A stretch of DNA of 64,000 bases from Acidiflorens sp963841945 (lineage in GTDB: Bacteria > Acidobacteriota > Terriglobia > Terriglobales > Acidobacteriaceae), in NCBI GenBank assembly GCA_963841945.1, contig CAWJFC010000001.1, positions 186,001-250,000 of the forward strand, read 5' to 3'. A program made the translations under genes and the position numbers. The stretch's first letter is position 1; each line of letters starts with the position of its first letter. Below are positions 17,714 to 25,672 of this stretch, piece after piece. The notes under the pieces are model-generated. The model searched no databases. It saw only the letters and a list, made by a program, of their open reading frames with translations, and had not been told where the DNA came from.

Positions 17714-18688
17714 TCAATACTCGCCCGCCATCTCCAGCACCGCTCCATTGTCGGTAGCCAGTTCGACGGGCGGCACGTTCACGAGCCGCGCCCGCACGCG
17801 CGCCTTGGCGAGGCTGTTATTCGATACCTCAAACATCCCCGAGCAATCCGTCTTCGCGTAATTCAGCCGATGCAGCGAAGGGCTGGGCCCGGACACTTCC
17901 ACATCGATCGAGCCCACGGCCGCGGATCCGGCAAACTCCCAACGCAGTCCGGCTGAGTCGCGCACATGTTCGCGCAGGCTCTTAAATGGGTAGGCGCGGC
18001 CTTCATGCCACAGCACCGCCTTGCGAAACGTCAGCCCCAGCGGCATCTCGTAAACCAGCGTCTCGAGCGTGCTCATGCTCCGGTCGGGCGCTGGGAAACA
18101 CGCGTGCATCCACGTCCAGAACTTGCGATGCCGGACTCCGCAATTGTGCCCCTGCACGCCAAAGCCAAGCGGCTCGCCGCGAAACGCGCGATCTCCGAAT
18201 CGAATCGAGCCGCTCACGACCGCATCGGAATGGGGCGTGCGCGAGAAGCCGATCCATTTCTTGTCGCTGAGCGTGGTCCCAAAATGCGAGCGGTACATGA
18301 GATCCCAGGAGATCTTTTTGCCACGCGCCTCGATGGCGCCGCGGCAACCGTCTTCGTCGATCGAGTTCGAGCCGATCTTGAGCGAGAATGTCGAGAGTGT
18401 GCCGTCCGAGCGCTCCTTTGGCAGCGACCTGGCGCCGGCGATGGTCACCGCCTTCAGCGGAAACTCCTGGATGAAGGTTTCGGGATGGCCGTCGCGCGGA
18501 AACCACGTGGCCCAAAGCTGTGCGGGCGCCGCGCCCGGAATCCGCGAACAACCGCCGCGACCGGGATTCATCAGCAGATAGCGCAGCCACCACGCGCCCG
18601 ACCCATCGGCGAGCCCGAAGCGCAGGAACCAAGCCTCGTAGCGGCGCTGCATGTCGAGACGCGAATAGACCTTGTTGAGGGATTTCAT
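17714..18688 (-). CDS. CrtC/tocopherol cyclase-like (lipocalin/AttH fold) hypothetical protein
   Basis: 324 residues without signal peptide. The opening RRYEAWFLRFGLADGSGAWW, the LWATWFPRDG strand, the internal KKISWDLMYR and FSRTPHSDAVVSG, and the GVQGHNCGVRHRKFWTWMHA block (His/Trp-rich) recall the two-barrel AttH/CrtC superfamily that includes carotenoid 1,2-hydratase and tocopherol cyclase. This is recognition of pattern, not a proven assignment, and no carotenoid genes are nearby. ATG at 18688 is chosen because the preceding 60 in-frame codons are low-quality sequence; the RBS is weak. Confidence 0.6.
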   Translation of the reverse strand: MKSLNKVYSRLDMQRRYEAWFLRFGLADGSGAWWLRYLLMNPGRGGCSRIPGAAPAQLWATWFPRDGHPETFIQEFPLKAVTIAGARSLPKERSDGTLSTFSLKIGSNSIDEDGCRGAIEARGKKISWDLMYRSHFGTTLSDKKWIGFSRTPHSDAVVSGSIRFGDRAFRGEPLGFGVQGHNCGVRHRKFWTWMHACFPAPDRSMSTLETLVYEMPLGLTFRKAVLWHEGRAYPFKSLREHVRDSAGLRWEFAGSAAVGSIDVEVSGPSPSLHRLNYAKTDCSGMFEVSNNSLAKARVRARLVNVPPVELATDNGAVLEMAGEY

Positions 18689-18960
18689 GTTGTCATCTCG
18701 TGATGAGACTGCGCGGACACTCCTGTGCGGGTGCCGAACCCCACGGCGCTCACACAAAAAGTGACAGGAAAGATGGCCGCTTTGCCCCAAGCCGACAGCT
18801 TTAAGAACTGACGATTGTACGGGGAATTCGACGTTACGGGCAGAGTAAAAGAAGGGATATGAGTTCAATTTCCGAAGGTCGGAACCTCAGCGGCTGAAGC
18901 CGCCTGTCGAAATCGAGGACTTATCGCAGCGCGGAAGAGACCGCGTGAGAACTGCTCTTT

Positions 18961-19020
18961 CGCCCCTCCGGGGCTGGTTCATCCCCACTTGGCACCCACG
19001 GCTTACGCCGTGGGCTGTAT
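18961..19020. repeat. Composite extragenic repeat with hairpin, copy 1
   Basis: CCCCTCCGGGGCTGG followed about 20 bases later by CCCACGGC-TTAC-GCCGTGGG and CTG. The same order (CCTCCGGGACTGG, then CCCAGCGCC-AA-GGCGCTGGG, CTAAG) is found at 47735-47795; the hairpin arms differ but compensate, which points to conserved structure. Confidence 0.55.
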
Positions 19021-19250
19021 TCTTCCGCCGCTGCCGCGGCTGAAAGCGGAGTCTTTGCGCCGCGGGAGTCTTTGCTGCAGAGCGGAGCTGGGAATCGGGT
19101 TCTCACGCACACGCTGAAGCGCCTTGCCACCCCAAGGCACGGCAAGGCGCTACCGACCCAGCGTTTCGAAGTGGCCGCTACGGTAGCGCCGCCCAAGTAG
19201 CGTGGAACTGCATCAAGCATCGACGAATCTCGCCGATCTTTAAAGTGATT

Positions 19251-19266
19251 GTTTAGGTGCCTAAAC
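19251..19266. promoter_or_regulatory. 16-bp perfect palindrome, possible operator
   Basis: GTTTAGGTGCCTAAAC, two 7-bp arms around TG/GC-type centre, in the region downstream of lysS and upstream of the CrtC-like gene (start 18688, over 500 bases away). No promoter can be tied to it. Confidence 0.35.
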
Positions 19267-19310
19267 GATGGTGGTGCGATCGAGCCACCGTGGGCTGCTG
19301 TGATTCCCAC

Positions 19311-19339
19311 CCTAAAATCGCAAAGAACGCGATTTTAGG
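19311..19339. terminator. 11-bp stem-loop downstream of lysS
   Basis: CCTAAAATCGC and GCGATTTTAGG flank a 7-base loop, 52 bases beyond the lysS stop on the minus strand. No U-tract. The outer bases (CCCAC...GATGGG) nearly pair too. May also be a dispersed extragenic element. Confidence 0.5.
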
Positions 19340-19390
19340 ATGGGCACCCTTGACCTATTTTCCTTCGACCTTTTTTCCTAAGCGCTTTGC

Positions 19391-20935
19391 TTAACTTTCC
19401 GCGTCTTCGGTGCCTGATGGTTTCTCTGGCCGGAGTAAGGGAAAGAGAATTACATCGCGAATGGTGTGCGAGTCGGTGAAGAGCATGGCCAGACGATCGA
19501 GGCCGACGCCGACTCCGCCTGCCGGAGGCATGCCATACGACAGCGCGCGGATGTAGTCTTCATCCATCTGGTGGGCTTCGTCGTCGCCGCGCTCGCGCTC
19601 CTTCAACTGCGCCTCGAAGCGGCGCCGCTGATCCTCGGGATCGTTGAGCTCGCTGAACCCGTTGGCGATCTCCATCTTGCCGGCAAACATCTCGAAGCGC
19701 TCGGTCCAGTCGGGCTCGTCGGGCTTCTGCTTGGAGAGCGGAGAGACGGCGGTGGGAAACTCGTAGATGATGGTTGGTTGGAGGAGATGCTCTTCAGCGA
19801 TCGCCTCGAACAAGGCGGCAACCGTCTTCCCTACCGGCTCCGCGGCGTCGTACGCGAGATTGACTCCGGCCGCACGCACGCGGTCGACCAGGGCTTTCGC
19901 TCCCTCATGGGTGGCAAAGTCCTCGCGGACCGGCGCGGCTCCGGCTTTCTCCGGCCAGAATTTGGTGATCGCCTCGCGCATGGTCATGCGCCGCCAGTTT
20001 GCGTGCGACCAGTCAATCTCGTCTTCGCCCCACTTGGTAATTGTTCCGCCGGTCACATCCTGCACGGCCTGCTCGATGGAGGACTGCGTCGTGTCGAGGA
20101 TGCCGAGGTAATCGGTGTAGGCCTGATAGGCTTCGAGCATGGTGAACTCGGGATTCCAGCGCCAGCCGATGCCCTCGTTGCGGAAGTTACGGTTGATCTC
20201 GTAGACACGATCGAATCCGCCGACGGTCAGACGCTTGAGATAGAGCTCGGGCGCGATGCGCAGGAACAGATCCATATCGAGCGTGTTGTGATGAGTCTTG
20301 AAGGGACGCGCGACCGCTCCGCCAGCCATCGGCTGCATCATTGGAGTTTCGACTTCCACGAACCCCTGCGCGTCGAAATAGCGCCGCAGCGACTGGACGA
20401 GCTTGCTGCGCTTGAGGAAGACCTCGCGGACTTCGGGATTCATGACCAGATCGACGTAGCGCTGGCGATAGCGCAACTCGACATCCTGCAATCCATGCCA
20501 CTTCTCGGGAAGCGGAAGCAGGTCTTTGGAAAGAAAGGTCAACTCTTCGGCGTGGATGCTGAGTTCGCCGGTGCGCGTGCGGAATAGATATCCACGGACG
20601 CCGATGTGATCGCCGAGGTCGAGAAGTTTCCAGAGTTCGAACCCCGCATCTCCGATGGCGTCTTTCTTGACGTAGATCTGGAGACGTTGACCATCCTGCT
20701 GCAGGTGGGCAAACCCAGCTTTGCCCATCAGGCGGATGGCCATGATGCGTCCGGCGACGCGGACGTTCACGCGCGGGGACTCGAGTTCCTCGGCGGTTTG
20801 GCCGCCGTATTCGCTCAGAATCTGCGGGACGGTGTGGCTGAAGTTGTACTTTCGGGGATACGCGGGCTGTCCGAGAGACTCGATCTTCTTGAGCTTCTCG
20901 CGCCGGATCTCATAGATGTTGTCGTCGAGCGCCAA
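19391..20935 (-). CDS. lysS: Lysyl-tRNA synthetase, class II
   Basis: Charges tRNA-Lys with lysine. 514 residues: N-terminal OB-fold anticodon-binding domain (INVRVAGRIMAIRLMGKAGF-like region, residues about 55-150), class II motif 1 around the SLRRYFDAQGFVEVETPMM segment, motif 2 in FRNEGIGWRWNPEFTMLEAY and motif 3 in GVGVGLDRLAMLFT near the C-terminus. Starts at TTG 20935 with AGAGGAG upstream. Normal length. One substitution of note: motif 2 usually reads RNEGI...NPEFT with a short spacer, retained here. Confidence 0.96.
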   Translation of the reverse strand: MALDDNIYEIRREKLKKIESLGQPAYPRKYNFSHTVPQILSEYGGQTAEELESPRVNVRVAGRIMAIRLMGKAGFAHLQQDGQRLQIYVKKDAIGDAGFELWKLLDLGDHIGVRGYLFRTRTGELSIHAEELTFLSKDLLPLPEKWHGLQDVELRYRQRYVDLVMNPEVREVFLKRSKLVQSLRRYFDAQGFVEVETPMMQPMAGGAVARPFKTHHNTLDMDLFLRIAPELYLKRLTVGGFDRVYEINRNFRNEGIGWRWNPEFTMLEAYQAYTDYLGILDTTQSSIEQAVQDVTGGTITKWGEDEIDWSHANWRRMTMREAITKFWPEKAGAAPVREDFATHEGAKALVDRVRAAGVNLAYDAAEPVGKTVAALFEAIAEEHLLQPTIIYEFPTAVSPLSKQKPDEPDWTERFEMFAGKMEIANGFSELNDPEDQRRRFEAQLKERERGDDEAHQMDEDYIRALSYGMPPAGGVGVGLDRLAMLFTDSHTIRDVILFPLLRPEKPSGTEDAES

Positions 20936-21002
20936 TGCTGCTCCTCTGGTCCGTGATGATGAAGGAGTGATTATAAATGCGCGGCGCCACGCGTGGTCGA
21001 AT

Positions 21003-21085
21003 AGCGCTGACGAGAGCGGCTAAAGCCGCTAACCAGACGAGAGTAGCAATCGCAGCGCTGAAGCGCTGCGCCACCCAAAACCAGA
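21003..21085. repeat. Pair of short hairpins between lysS and the radical SAM gene
   Basis: AGCGGC-TAAA-GCCGCT and CGCAGCGCT-GA-AGCGCTGCG, then CGCCACCC. Same style as the hairpins at 19105-19165. No U-tract; probably extragenic repeats, possibly also acting as a 3' border for the radical SAM gene, whose stop is at 21098. Confidence 0.5.
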
Positions 21086-21097
21086 ATTCAAATTTGT

Positions 21098-22462
21098 TTA
21101 GCTGCGCTGTTCTACTTTGGCGCGCAGCGCTGGCGACTTCGGCTCGTATACGCAGAATGGCTCGGGATCGAGATAATCTCCTGTCGCGGCAAACGCGCGC
21201 GCGCGGCAGCCCATGCACACATTGCGGAACTCGCAGCAGCCACACTTCCCTTTCAGATTATCGGTGTCGCGGAGATCGTTGAAGACCTTTGCGTCGGCCC
21301 AGATGTCGGCAAACTTCTCTTTGCGCAGATCGCCCGCAATCGCCGGCAGATATCCGCAGGGGAAAACTTCGCCTTCGTGGGAGAGGAAGCAAACGCCGGT
21401 TCCCGCGAGGCAGCCTTTGGTCATGGCATTCATGTCGCTCGGGTGTCCTCCCGGATGACCGGTATGATTTCCCGCGGGATGTCCCGGGCTCGCCATCGGA
21501 TGTCCGGTGTGATTGCCCTTCGGGGCGGCTGGCTGTTTGAGGATGATTCCGGTTCCACCAGGCATCATCATGTCGGTCGGGCCAATGGCGCTTGGATCGG
21601 CAGCGGGCGGGTTATATTGAACCTTCGCGGCGGCTTCACTGGCTCTGCGCTCGGCCGCTCTCCGCTGGCGCACGACTCGGAAATAGTGTGGCGCGCAGGT
21701 TGCTTTCAACTCGATTCCACCTTCGAGCGACTGATCGTAAAACCAGTTCAACATGCGCTCATATTCGTCGGGAGGAACCATCTGATCGTTCGCGATATCG
21801 ACGCCGCAGCCGACTGGAACCAGGAGGAAGGTATGCAGCGCGTCGGCTCCGATGGTCTTGGCGAGGTCGAGCACGCGCGGCAACTGGTCGGCGTTGTGGC
21901 GAGCGATCGTCATATTGATCTGCACCGACATGCCGACTTCCTTCAGATTGCGGAATCCGTGCAACGCGGCCTCGAAGGCTCCGGGAATTCCGCGGAAGGA
22001 GTCGTGAGTGAGCGCGTCGGCACCGTCGAGGCTGATCGAAACACGCTTCACGCCTGAGTCGGCGATCATGCGCGCGACCTCTTTGGTCACGAGCGTGCCG
22101 TTGGTGGCAAGCGCCACGCGCAGTCCCTTATCGTTGGCATATTTGGCGAGCTGGAAAATGTCCGAGCGGTAAAGCGGCTCGCCGCCGCTGAGGACGAGAA
22201 TCGGATTAGAATGCGCGGCAATCTGGTCGATGATGTCGAGCGCCTTGGCGGTCGGCAAATCGGTGGGAGAGCTGAGTTCGGTCGCGGTCGCGCGGCAATG
22301 CACGCAGCGCAGATTGCAACCCTTGGTGACCTCCCAGAAAATCAGCCGCGGCTTGAAAACTTCCTTCGATGCATGCGGGACAGCCTGTTCGGCGGTAGCA
22401 GTCACAGAATTGGCCTCGCGTTTTCGATCGTCAAGAACCTTTATGTCCTGTATGAGAACCAT
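21098..22462 (-). CDS. Radical SAM/SPASM protein of the AhbD/NirJ (heme biosynthesis) type with a His-rich insert
   Basis: 454 residues. FWEVTKGCNLRCVHCRA holds the SAM-binding 4Fe-4S cluster (Cys49, 53, 56); LSGGEPL and the VSISLDGAD strand are radical SAM signatures. The C-terminal SPASM-like Cys set includes Cys351, Cys358, FPCGY and KCGCCEFRNVCMGC plus a final Cys in DPEPFC. This pattern fits enzymes of siroheme-derived heme or heme d1 synthesis; peptide-modifying members look similar, so the substrate is open. Between about 263 and 348 there is a low-complexity insert with NHTGHP twice. Two CRP/FNR-like operators lie 53-92 bases upstream of its ATG. Confidence 0.82.
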   Translation of the reverse strand: MVLIQDIKVLDDRKREANSVTATAEQAVPHASKEVFKPRLIFWEVTKGCNLRCVHCRATATELSSPTDLPTAKALDIIDQIAAHSNPILVLSGGEPLYRSDIFQLAKYANDKGLRVALATNGTLVTKEVARMIADSGVKRVSISLDGADALTHDSFRGIPGAFEAALHGFRNLKEVGMSVQINMTIARHNADQLPRVLDLAKTIGADALHTFLLVPVGCGVDIANDQMVPPDEYERMLNWFYDQSLEGGIELKATCAPHYFRVVRQRRAAERRASEAAAKVQYNPPAADPSAIGPTDMMMPGGTGIILKQPAAPKGNHTGHPMASPGHPAGNHTGHPGGHPSDMNAMTKGCLAGTGVCFLSHEGEVFPCGYLPAIAGDLRKEKFADIWADAKVFNDLRDTDNLKGKCGCCEFRNVCMGCRARAFAATGDYLDPEPFCVYEPKSPALRAKVEQRS

Positions 22463-22514
22463 GTGGAGATGACCTCACCCTGCAGGAAGCTTAGGTTAGG
22501 AGCAAACTTGGAGC

Positions 22515-22530
22515 CGTGATATCAGTCACG
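22515..22530. promoter_or_regulatory. CRP/FNR-family operator, site 1
   Basis: CGTGA-N6-TCACG inverted repeat. Its centre is 22 bp from that of site 2, two helical turns, on the same DNA face, between the divergent radical SAM (minus) and phosphoesterase (plus) genes. Confidence 0.6.
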
Positions 22531-22534
22531 AGAA

Positions 22535-22554
22535 GTTGTGATTGACATCACAAC
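22535..22554. promoter_or_regulatory. CRP/FNR-family operator, site 2
   Basis: GTTGTGAT-TGAC-ATCACAAC, a perfect 8-bp inverted repeat containing TGTGA-N6-TCACA, the CRP consensus; it also has the GTGAT-N4-ATCAC spacing used by FNR/DNR relatives. Centre about 82 bases upstream of the radical SAM ATG. Confidence 0.7.
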
Positions 22555-22763
22555 GCGCAAGCCGCTGAAACCTTGTCACTTGCCAGAAATCTACCGTTGG
22601 AAGAGAGGCCGCGAGATCTGCAAACTCACGGCAAAACGAATGCACTATTTTTCATCTTGAGCAGGGCCGGGGTCTTCGGCATAATGAAGGCCCTTCTTAA
22701 GTCAAGAAGAGATTCCAATTCAAATCGTGCCTGGGGTGCCGGGCACTGAGTCTAGGGGACTTC

Positions 22764-24677
22764 ATGCAATCGATCTACCGGTTCGCCGTGGTGTGTGTTG
22801 CAGTTCTACTGGTGTGCGCCTTGGGCACCACGTCTGCTGTGGGCCAGACTACACCTCACTTCAATCACATCATCTGGGTCATGGAAGAAAACCTCAACTA
22901 TTCCGACATCACCGCCGCTACCTGGCCGAATCTGTATGCGCTGGGTCACACCTGGGGATATTCGACTAACTTCTTCTCCGACACCCATCCCTCGATCGGC
23001 AACTACGAAGAGGACATCAGCGGCCAGATCCTGACCAACGACGACTCATGCGATCCCAATGGCAGCGGCGGATCGGACTGTCCCTTTCCCAGCACCGTCG
23101 ATAACATCGTGCGCGAACTCTTAGCCCAGGGACTCACGTGGAAGTCTTATGCCGAGTGCATACCCAATGCCGGCTACTTAGGCGGAAACTATGTGGCCAA
23201 ATCCTGTCCCACCGATCTTACGGGTGACAACACGTATTATGTTCGCCACAATCCGTTTCCTTATTACTCTGACGTGTATAACAATCAAACGCAGGCCGAT
23301 AACATTGTCCCCTTCAGCCAATTCGCAACCGACGTGGCCGCGAAGAACCTGCCGAACCTTACCTATGTTGCGCCCGACGGATGCGACGACGCGCACGATT
23401 GTCCTTCCTATCCCGGCCATATCGACCTGAACGCCGATACCTGGTTGCAGACGAATGTCATCGGGCCGTTGACCGATCCTTCCGGATATGGCCCAACCTT
23501 CGATAACGGCGACCTGCTGATTGTCACGTTTGACGAATCGAGAAATGACAACAAGAACGGCGGGGGCCAGATTTTCATTGCCATGGTCAGCCCGAAGTAT
23601 TCGAAGATGGGCTATGTCTCCAATGTCTCCTACGGGGAAGGAGCGCTGGCGTGCACGCTATTGCAAGGCCTTGGATTGACCGCGGTTTATGGGGACGCGT
23701 GCAGCACCGCGCCACCGACCGAATACGCTACCGCCGCGATGTCGGACTTCTTCGGACAAACATCATTGTTCTCCTTGTCCGCGAATCCGAGCACGCTCAG
23801 CATTGCGCAGGGCAATATCGGCACCAGCACAATTACCGTCACTGACTCTCAGGGTTTTAACGGGGAAGTCACCTTAAGCGCCTCCGGTGTGCCCAATGGG
23901 GTGACCGCGCAGTTCGCTCCGAACCCGACAACCACCACCAGCACGCTGACGCTTACGGTCGGCAGCGGAGCGGCTCTCGGGACCTCGACCATCACCATTA
24001 ACGGCGTCTCGGGGAGCATGAGCAGCCAAACGACGATATCGCTGACGGTGACGGCAAGCGGGCCGATTGTGAGTCTTTCGCCGACGTCGCTGACATTTGC
24101 GAAAACCTCGGTGGGCGTGACGAGCAAGGCCAAGCCCGTGACCCTGACCAACACCGGCGCTTCAACCCTCGACATCACCAGCATCGAGACGAGCGGAGAT
24201 TTCGCCGTCCAGAGCACAACCTGCGGAGCCACACTGGCGCCGAAGGCCAAGTGTAAGGTGGAAGTCACCTTCACGCCGACCCAGTCCGGAACGCGCAGCG
24301 GAACTCTGGCATTCACGGACAATGCCGCGGGCAGTCCACAAACGGTGGCGCTGACGGGAACGGGAACTGCGCAGGCGACGCTGACTCCAACGAGCGAAAC
24401 CTACAGCAGTCAGAAAGTAGGCACGACGAGCAAGGCAAAGAAGTTTACGCTTACCAACGATCAGGCAGTGGCGCTGACGGGCATTGCGATCTCGACGACT
24501 GGAGATTTTGCGGTGTCGTCGACGACCTGCGGCTCAAGCCTGGCGGCCAAGGGCAAGTGCACCATCGACGTGACGTTTACGCCGACGCAGACAGGGACAA
24601 GGACCGGACAACTGAGCGTCAACGACAGCGCCAGCAACAGTCCGCAGACGGCCACTTTAGCCGGCACCGGAGATTAG
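22764..24677 (+). CDS. Secreted phosphoesterase (phospholipase C/acid phosphatase family) with Ig-like repeat tail
   Basis: 637 residues. Signal peptide (residues 1-28, ending SAVGQ), then an alkaline-phosphatase-superfamily phosphoesterase domain: HIIWVMEENLNYSDI, the FFSDTHPSIGNY segment, LTYVAPDGCDDAHDC and LLIVTFDESRNDN, which supply the acidic metal ligands and active-site region. From about residue 330 come an Ig-like domain and two similar ~100-residue repeats (about 435-535 and 537-637), each with VGTTSKAK-type, TCGxxLAxKxKC and VTFTPTQxGTRxGxL words ending in ALTGTG/TLAGTGD, the choice-of-anchor-D/HYDIN-like type. Likely secreted or surface-bound; substrate could be phospholipid or phosphomonoester. 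Confidence 0.85.
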   Translation: MQSIYRFAVVCVAVLLVCALGTTSAVGQTTPHFNHIIWVMEENLNYSDITAATWPNLYALGHTWGYSTNFFSDTHPSIGNYEEDISGQILTNDDSCDPNGSGGSDCPFPSTVDNIVRELLAQGLTWKSYAECIPNAGYLGGNYVAKSCPTDLTGDNTYYVRHNPFPYYSDVYNNQTQADNIVPFSQFATDVAAKNLPNLTYVAPDGCDDAHDCPSYPGHIDLNADTWLQTNVIGPLTDPSGYGPTFDNGDLLIVTFDESRNDNKNGGGQIFIAMVSPKYSKMGYVSNVSYGEGALACTLLQGLGLTAVYGDACSTAPPTEYATAAMSDFFGQTSLFSLSANPSTLSIAQGNIGTSTITVTDSQGFNGEVTLSASGVPNGVTAQFAPNPTTTTSTLTLTVGSGAALGTSTITINGVSGSMSSQTTISLTVTASGPIVSLSPTSLTFAKTSVGVTSKAKPVTLTNTGASTLDITSIETSGDFAVQSTTCGATLAPKAKCKVEVTFTPTQSGTRSGTLAFTDNAAGSPQTVALTGTGTAQATLTPTSETYSSQKVGTTSKAKKFTLTNDQAVALTGIAISTTGDFAVSSTTCGSSLAAKGKCTIDVTFTPTQTGTRTGQLSVNDSASNSPQTATLAGTGD

Positions 24678-24694
24678 TACTCGACGGGCGTATC

Positions 24695-24724
24695 GATAAG
24701 CCCCGCATCGCTGCGGGGCTTATC
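24695..24724. terminator. 12-bp perfect hairpin between convergent genes
   Basis: GATAAGCCCCGC-ATCGCT-GCGGGGCTTATC, 18 bases after the phosphoesterase stop and 24 before the end of the STAS gene on the other strand. Very stable stem; U-tracts are weak on both sides. Probably a bidirectional terminator. Confidence 0.75.
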
Positions 24725-24747
24725 TCCATTTATGTCGTTTGTTTCCC

Positions 24748-25437
24748 TTAGGCGGCATTGCCCAGTTGGGCGAGTAATTTTTCGGCGGCTTCTCCCGGAT
24801 CCTGCGTTCCGAAGTTTTCTTCGAGGATCGTGACCTTCACCTGCGGATCGATCTCTTCCAGCATCTTCTTTGTCGACTTGCCGTAGACGGTTTGCATCTT
24901 CGCGCTCAGGATTACCTGTTTGGCTTTGGTGGCCTTGAGGAGGATGCGAGCGTCGTCGATGCTCATGGTCGTGAGTGCGTTGAAGCCGGCGCTGCAGAGC
25001 ACTTCGCGGAGGAAGGTGCAGACGTCATTCGATTCGTAGACGCAGAGAATGCGCGGACGATGATCTCCGGCGATGCCCTTGGAATAGCGGGAGCCGAGAT
25101 AAGCGGCGGTGATGGCCTCTTCGACCGCTTCGTAGATTTCGAACTGCTTGATCAGTCCGGTCATCTCGAGCGTCTTGCGGGTGCGGGCGGAGAGGCCGCT
25201 GAGCTTGAGGTCTCCACCTTTGGCGCGGGCGGACTGCATGAGGCGGACGAGCGCGCCAAGGCCGCTGGAGTCAACGAAATCGACCTGATCGAGTTGCAGG
25301 ACTACGTCGCCATATTTGACGATGGAATCGCCGACGGATGAGTGGAGGGTGAAGACTTCATTGCCGGAAACGATGCGTCCGTGGCACTGTACGATGAGGA
25401 CGTCGCCGACGGGACGGCTCTCAAGACGAAGTTGCAT
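24748..25437 (-). CDS. STAS-domain protein fused to a degenerate response-receiver domain
   Basis: 229 residues, cytosolic. Residues 1-112 are a STAS (anti-sigma-factor antagonist) domain with LQLDQVDFVDSSGLGALVRLM, in which the Ser-Ser before Gly is where SpoIIAA-like proteins are phosphorylated. Residues about 128-225 have a receiver-like fold (RILCVYESNDVCTFLREVL ... KVTILEENFG), but the strand that should carry the phosphoacceptor Asp reads AKQVILSAKM, so phosphorylation there is unlikely. Suggests a partner-switching regulator with a sensing or docking receiver. ATG at 25437 with AGAGAGG upstream. No anti-sigma kinase is adjacent. Confidence 0.8.
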   Translation of the reverse strand: MQLRLESRPVGDVLIVQCHGRIVSGNEVFTLHSSVGDSIVKYGDVVLQLDQVDFVDSSGLGALVRLMQSARAKGGDLKLSGLSARTRKTLEMTGLIKQFEIYEAVEEAITAAYLGSRYSKGIAGDHRPRILCVYESNDVCTFLREVLCSAGFNALTTMSIDDARILLKATKAKQVILSAKMQTVYGKSTKKMLEEIDPQVKVTILEENFGTQDPGEAAEKLLAQLGNAA

Positions 25438-25496
25438 GGTTAGCCTCTCTTGCGGCCGCGGCGCACGGCGGCTTGGTTTCGGAAGTGTACACCAGT

Positions 25497-25600
25497 TTGG
25501 GCAGTTGCCGGTTGCCAGTTGCCAGATGAACATCTTCCCTTCCCTGATTTCAAGCGTGGTTACCGGTTACCGTTGACCGGTCAGCGGCCGGCCTGGACCT
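25497..25600. repeat. Degenerate GTTGCCA / GGTTACC heptad repeats
   Basis: Tandem GTTGCCGGTTGCCAGTTGCC at about 25502-25524 and GGTTACCGGTTACCGTTGACC at about 25557-25580, in the gap between the STAS gene and the first kinase gene. One of several such low-complexity runs in this window. Confidence 0.55.
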
Positions 25601-25672
25601 GTCCTATCCACTTCTTTGTGCCGGTAAAATGCGGTAGCGTATCATTCAACTGGTCTGTGTGGGAGATGTCCC

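Larger units (their letters stand above)
18689..19390. other. 700-bp non-coding region with REP-like hairpins and a palindrome
   Basis: No gene. Contains a composite repeat at about 18961-19020 (CCCCTCCGGGGCTGG, then an 8-bp hairpin CCCACGGC-TTAC-GCCGTGGG at 18995-19014), more AGCGCC/GGCGCT-type inverted words at 19105-19165, the palindrome at 19251-19266 and the 11-bp stem at 19311-19339. The composite recurs at 47735-47790. Confidence 0.6.
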
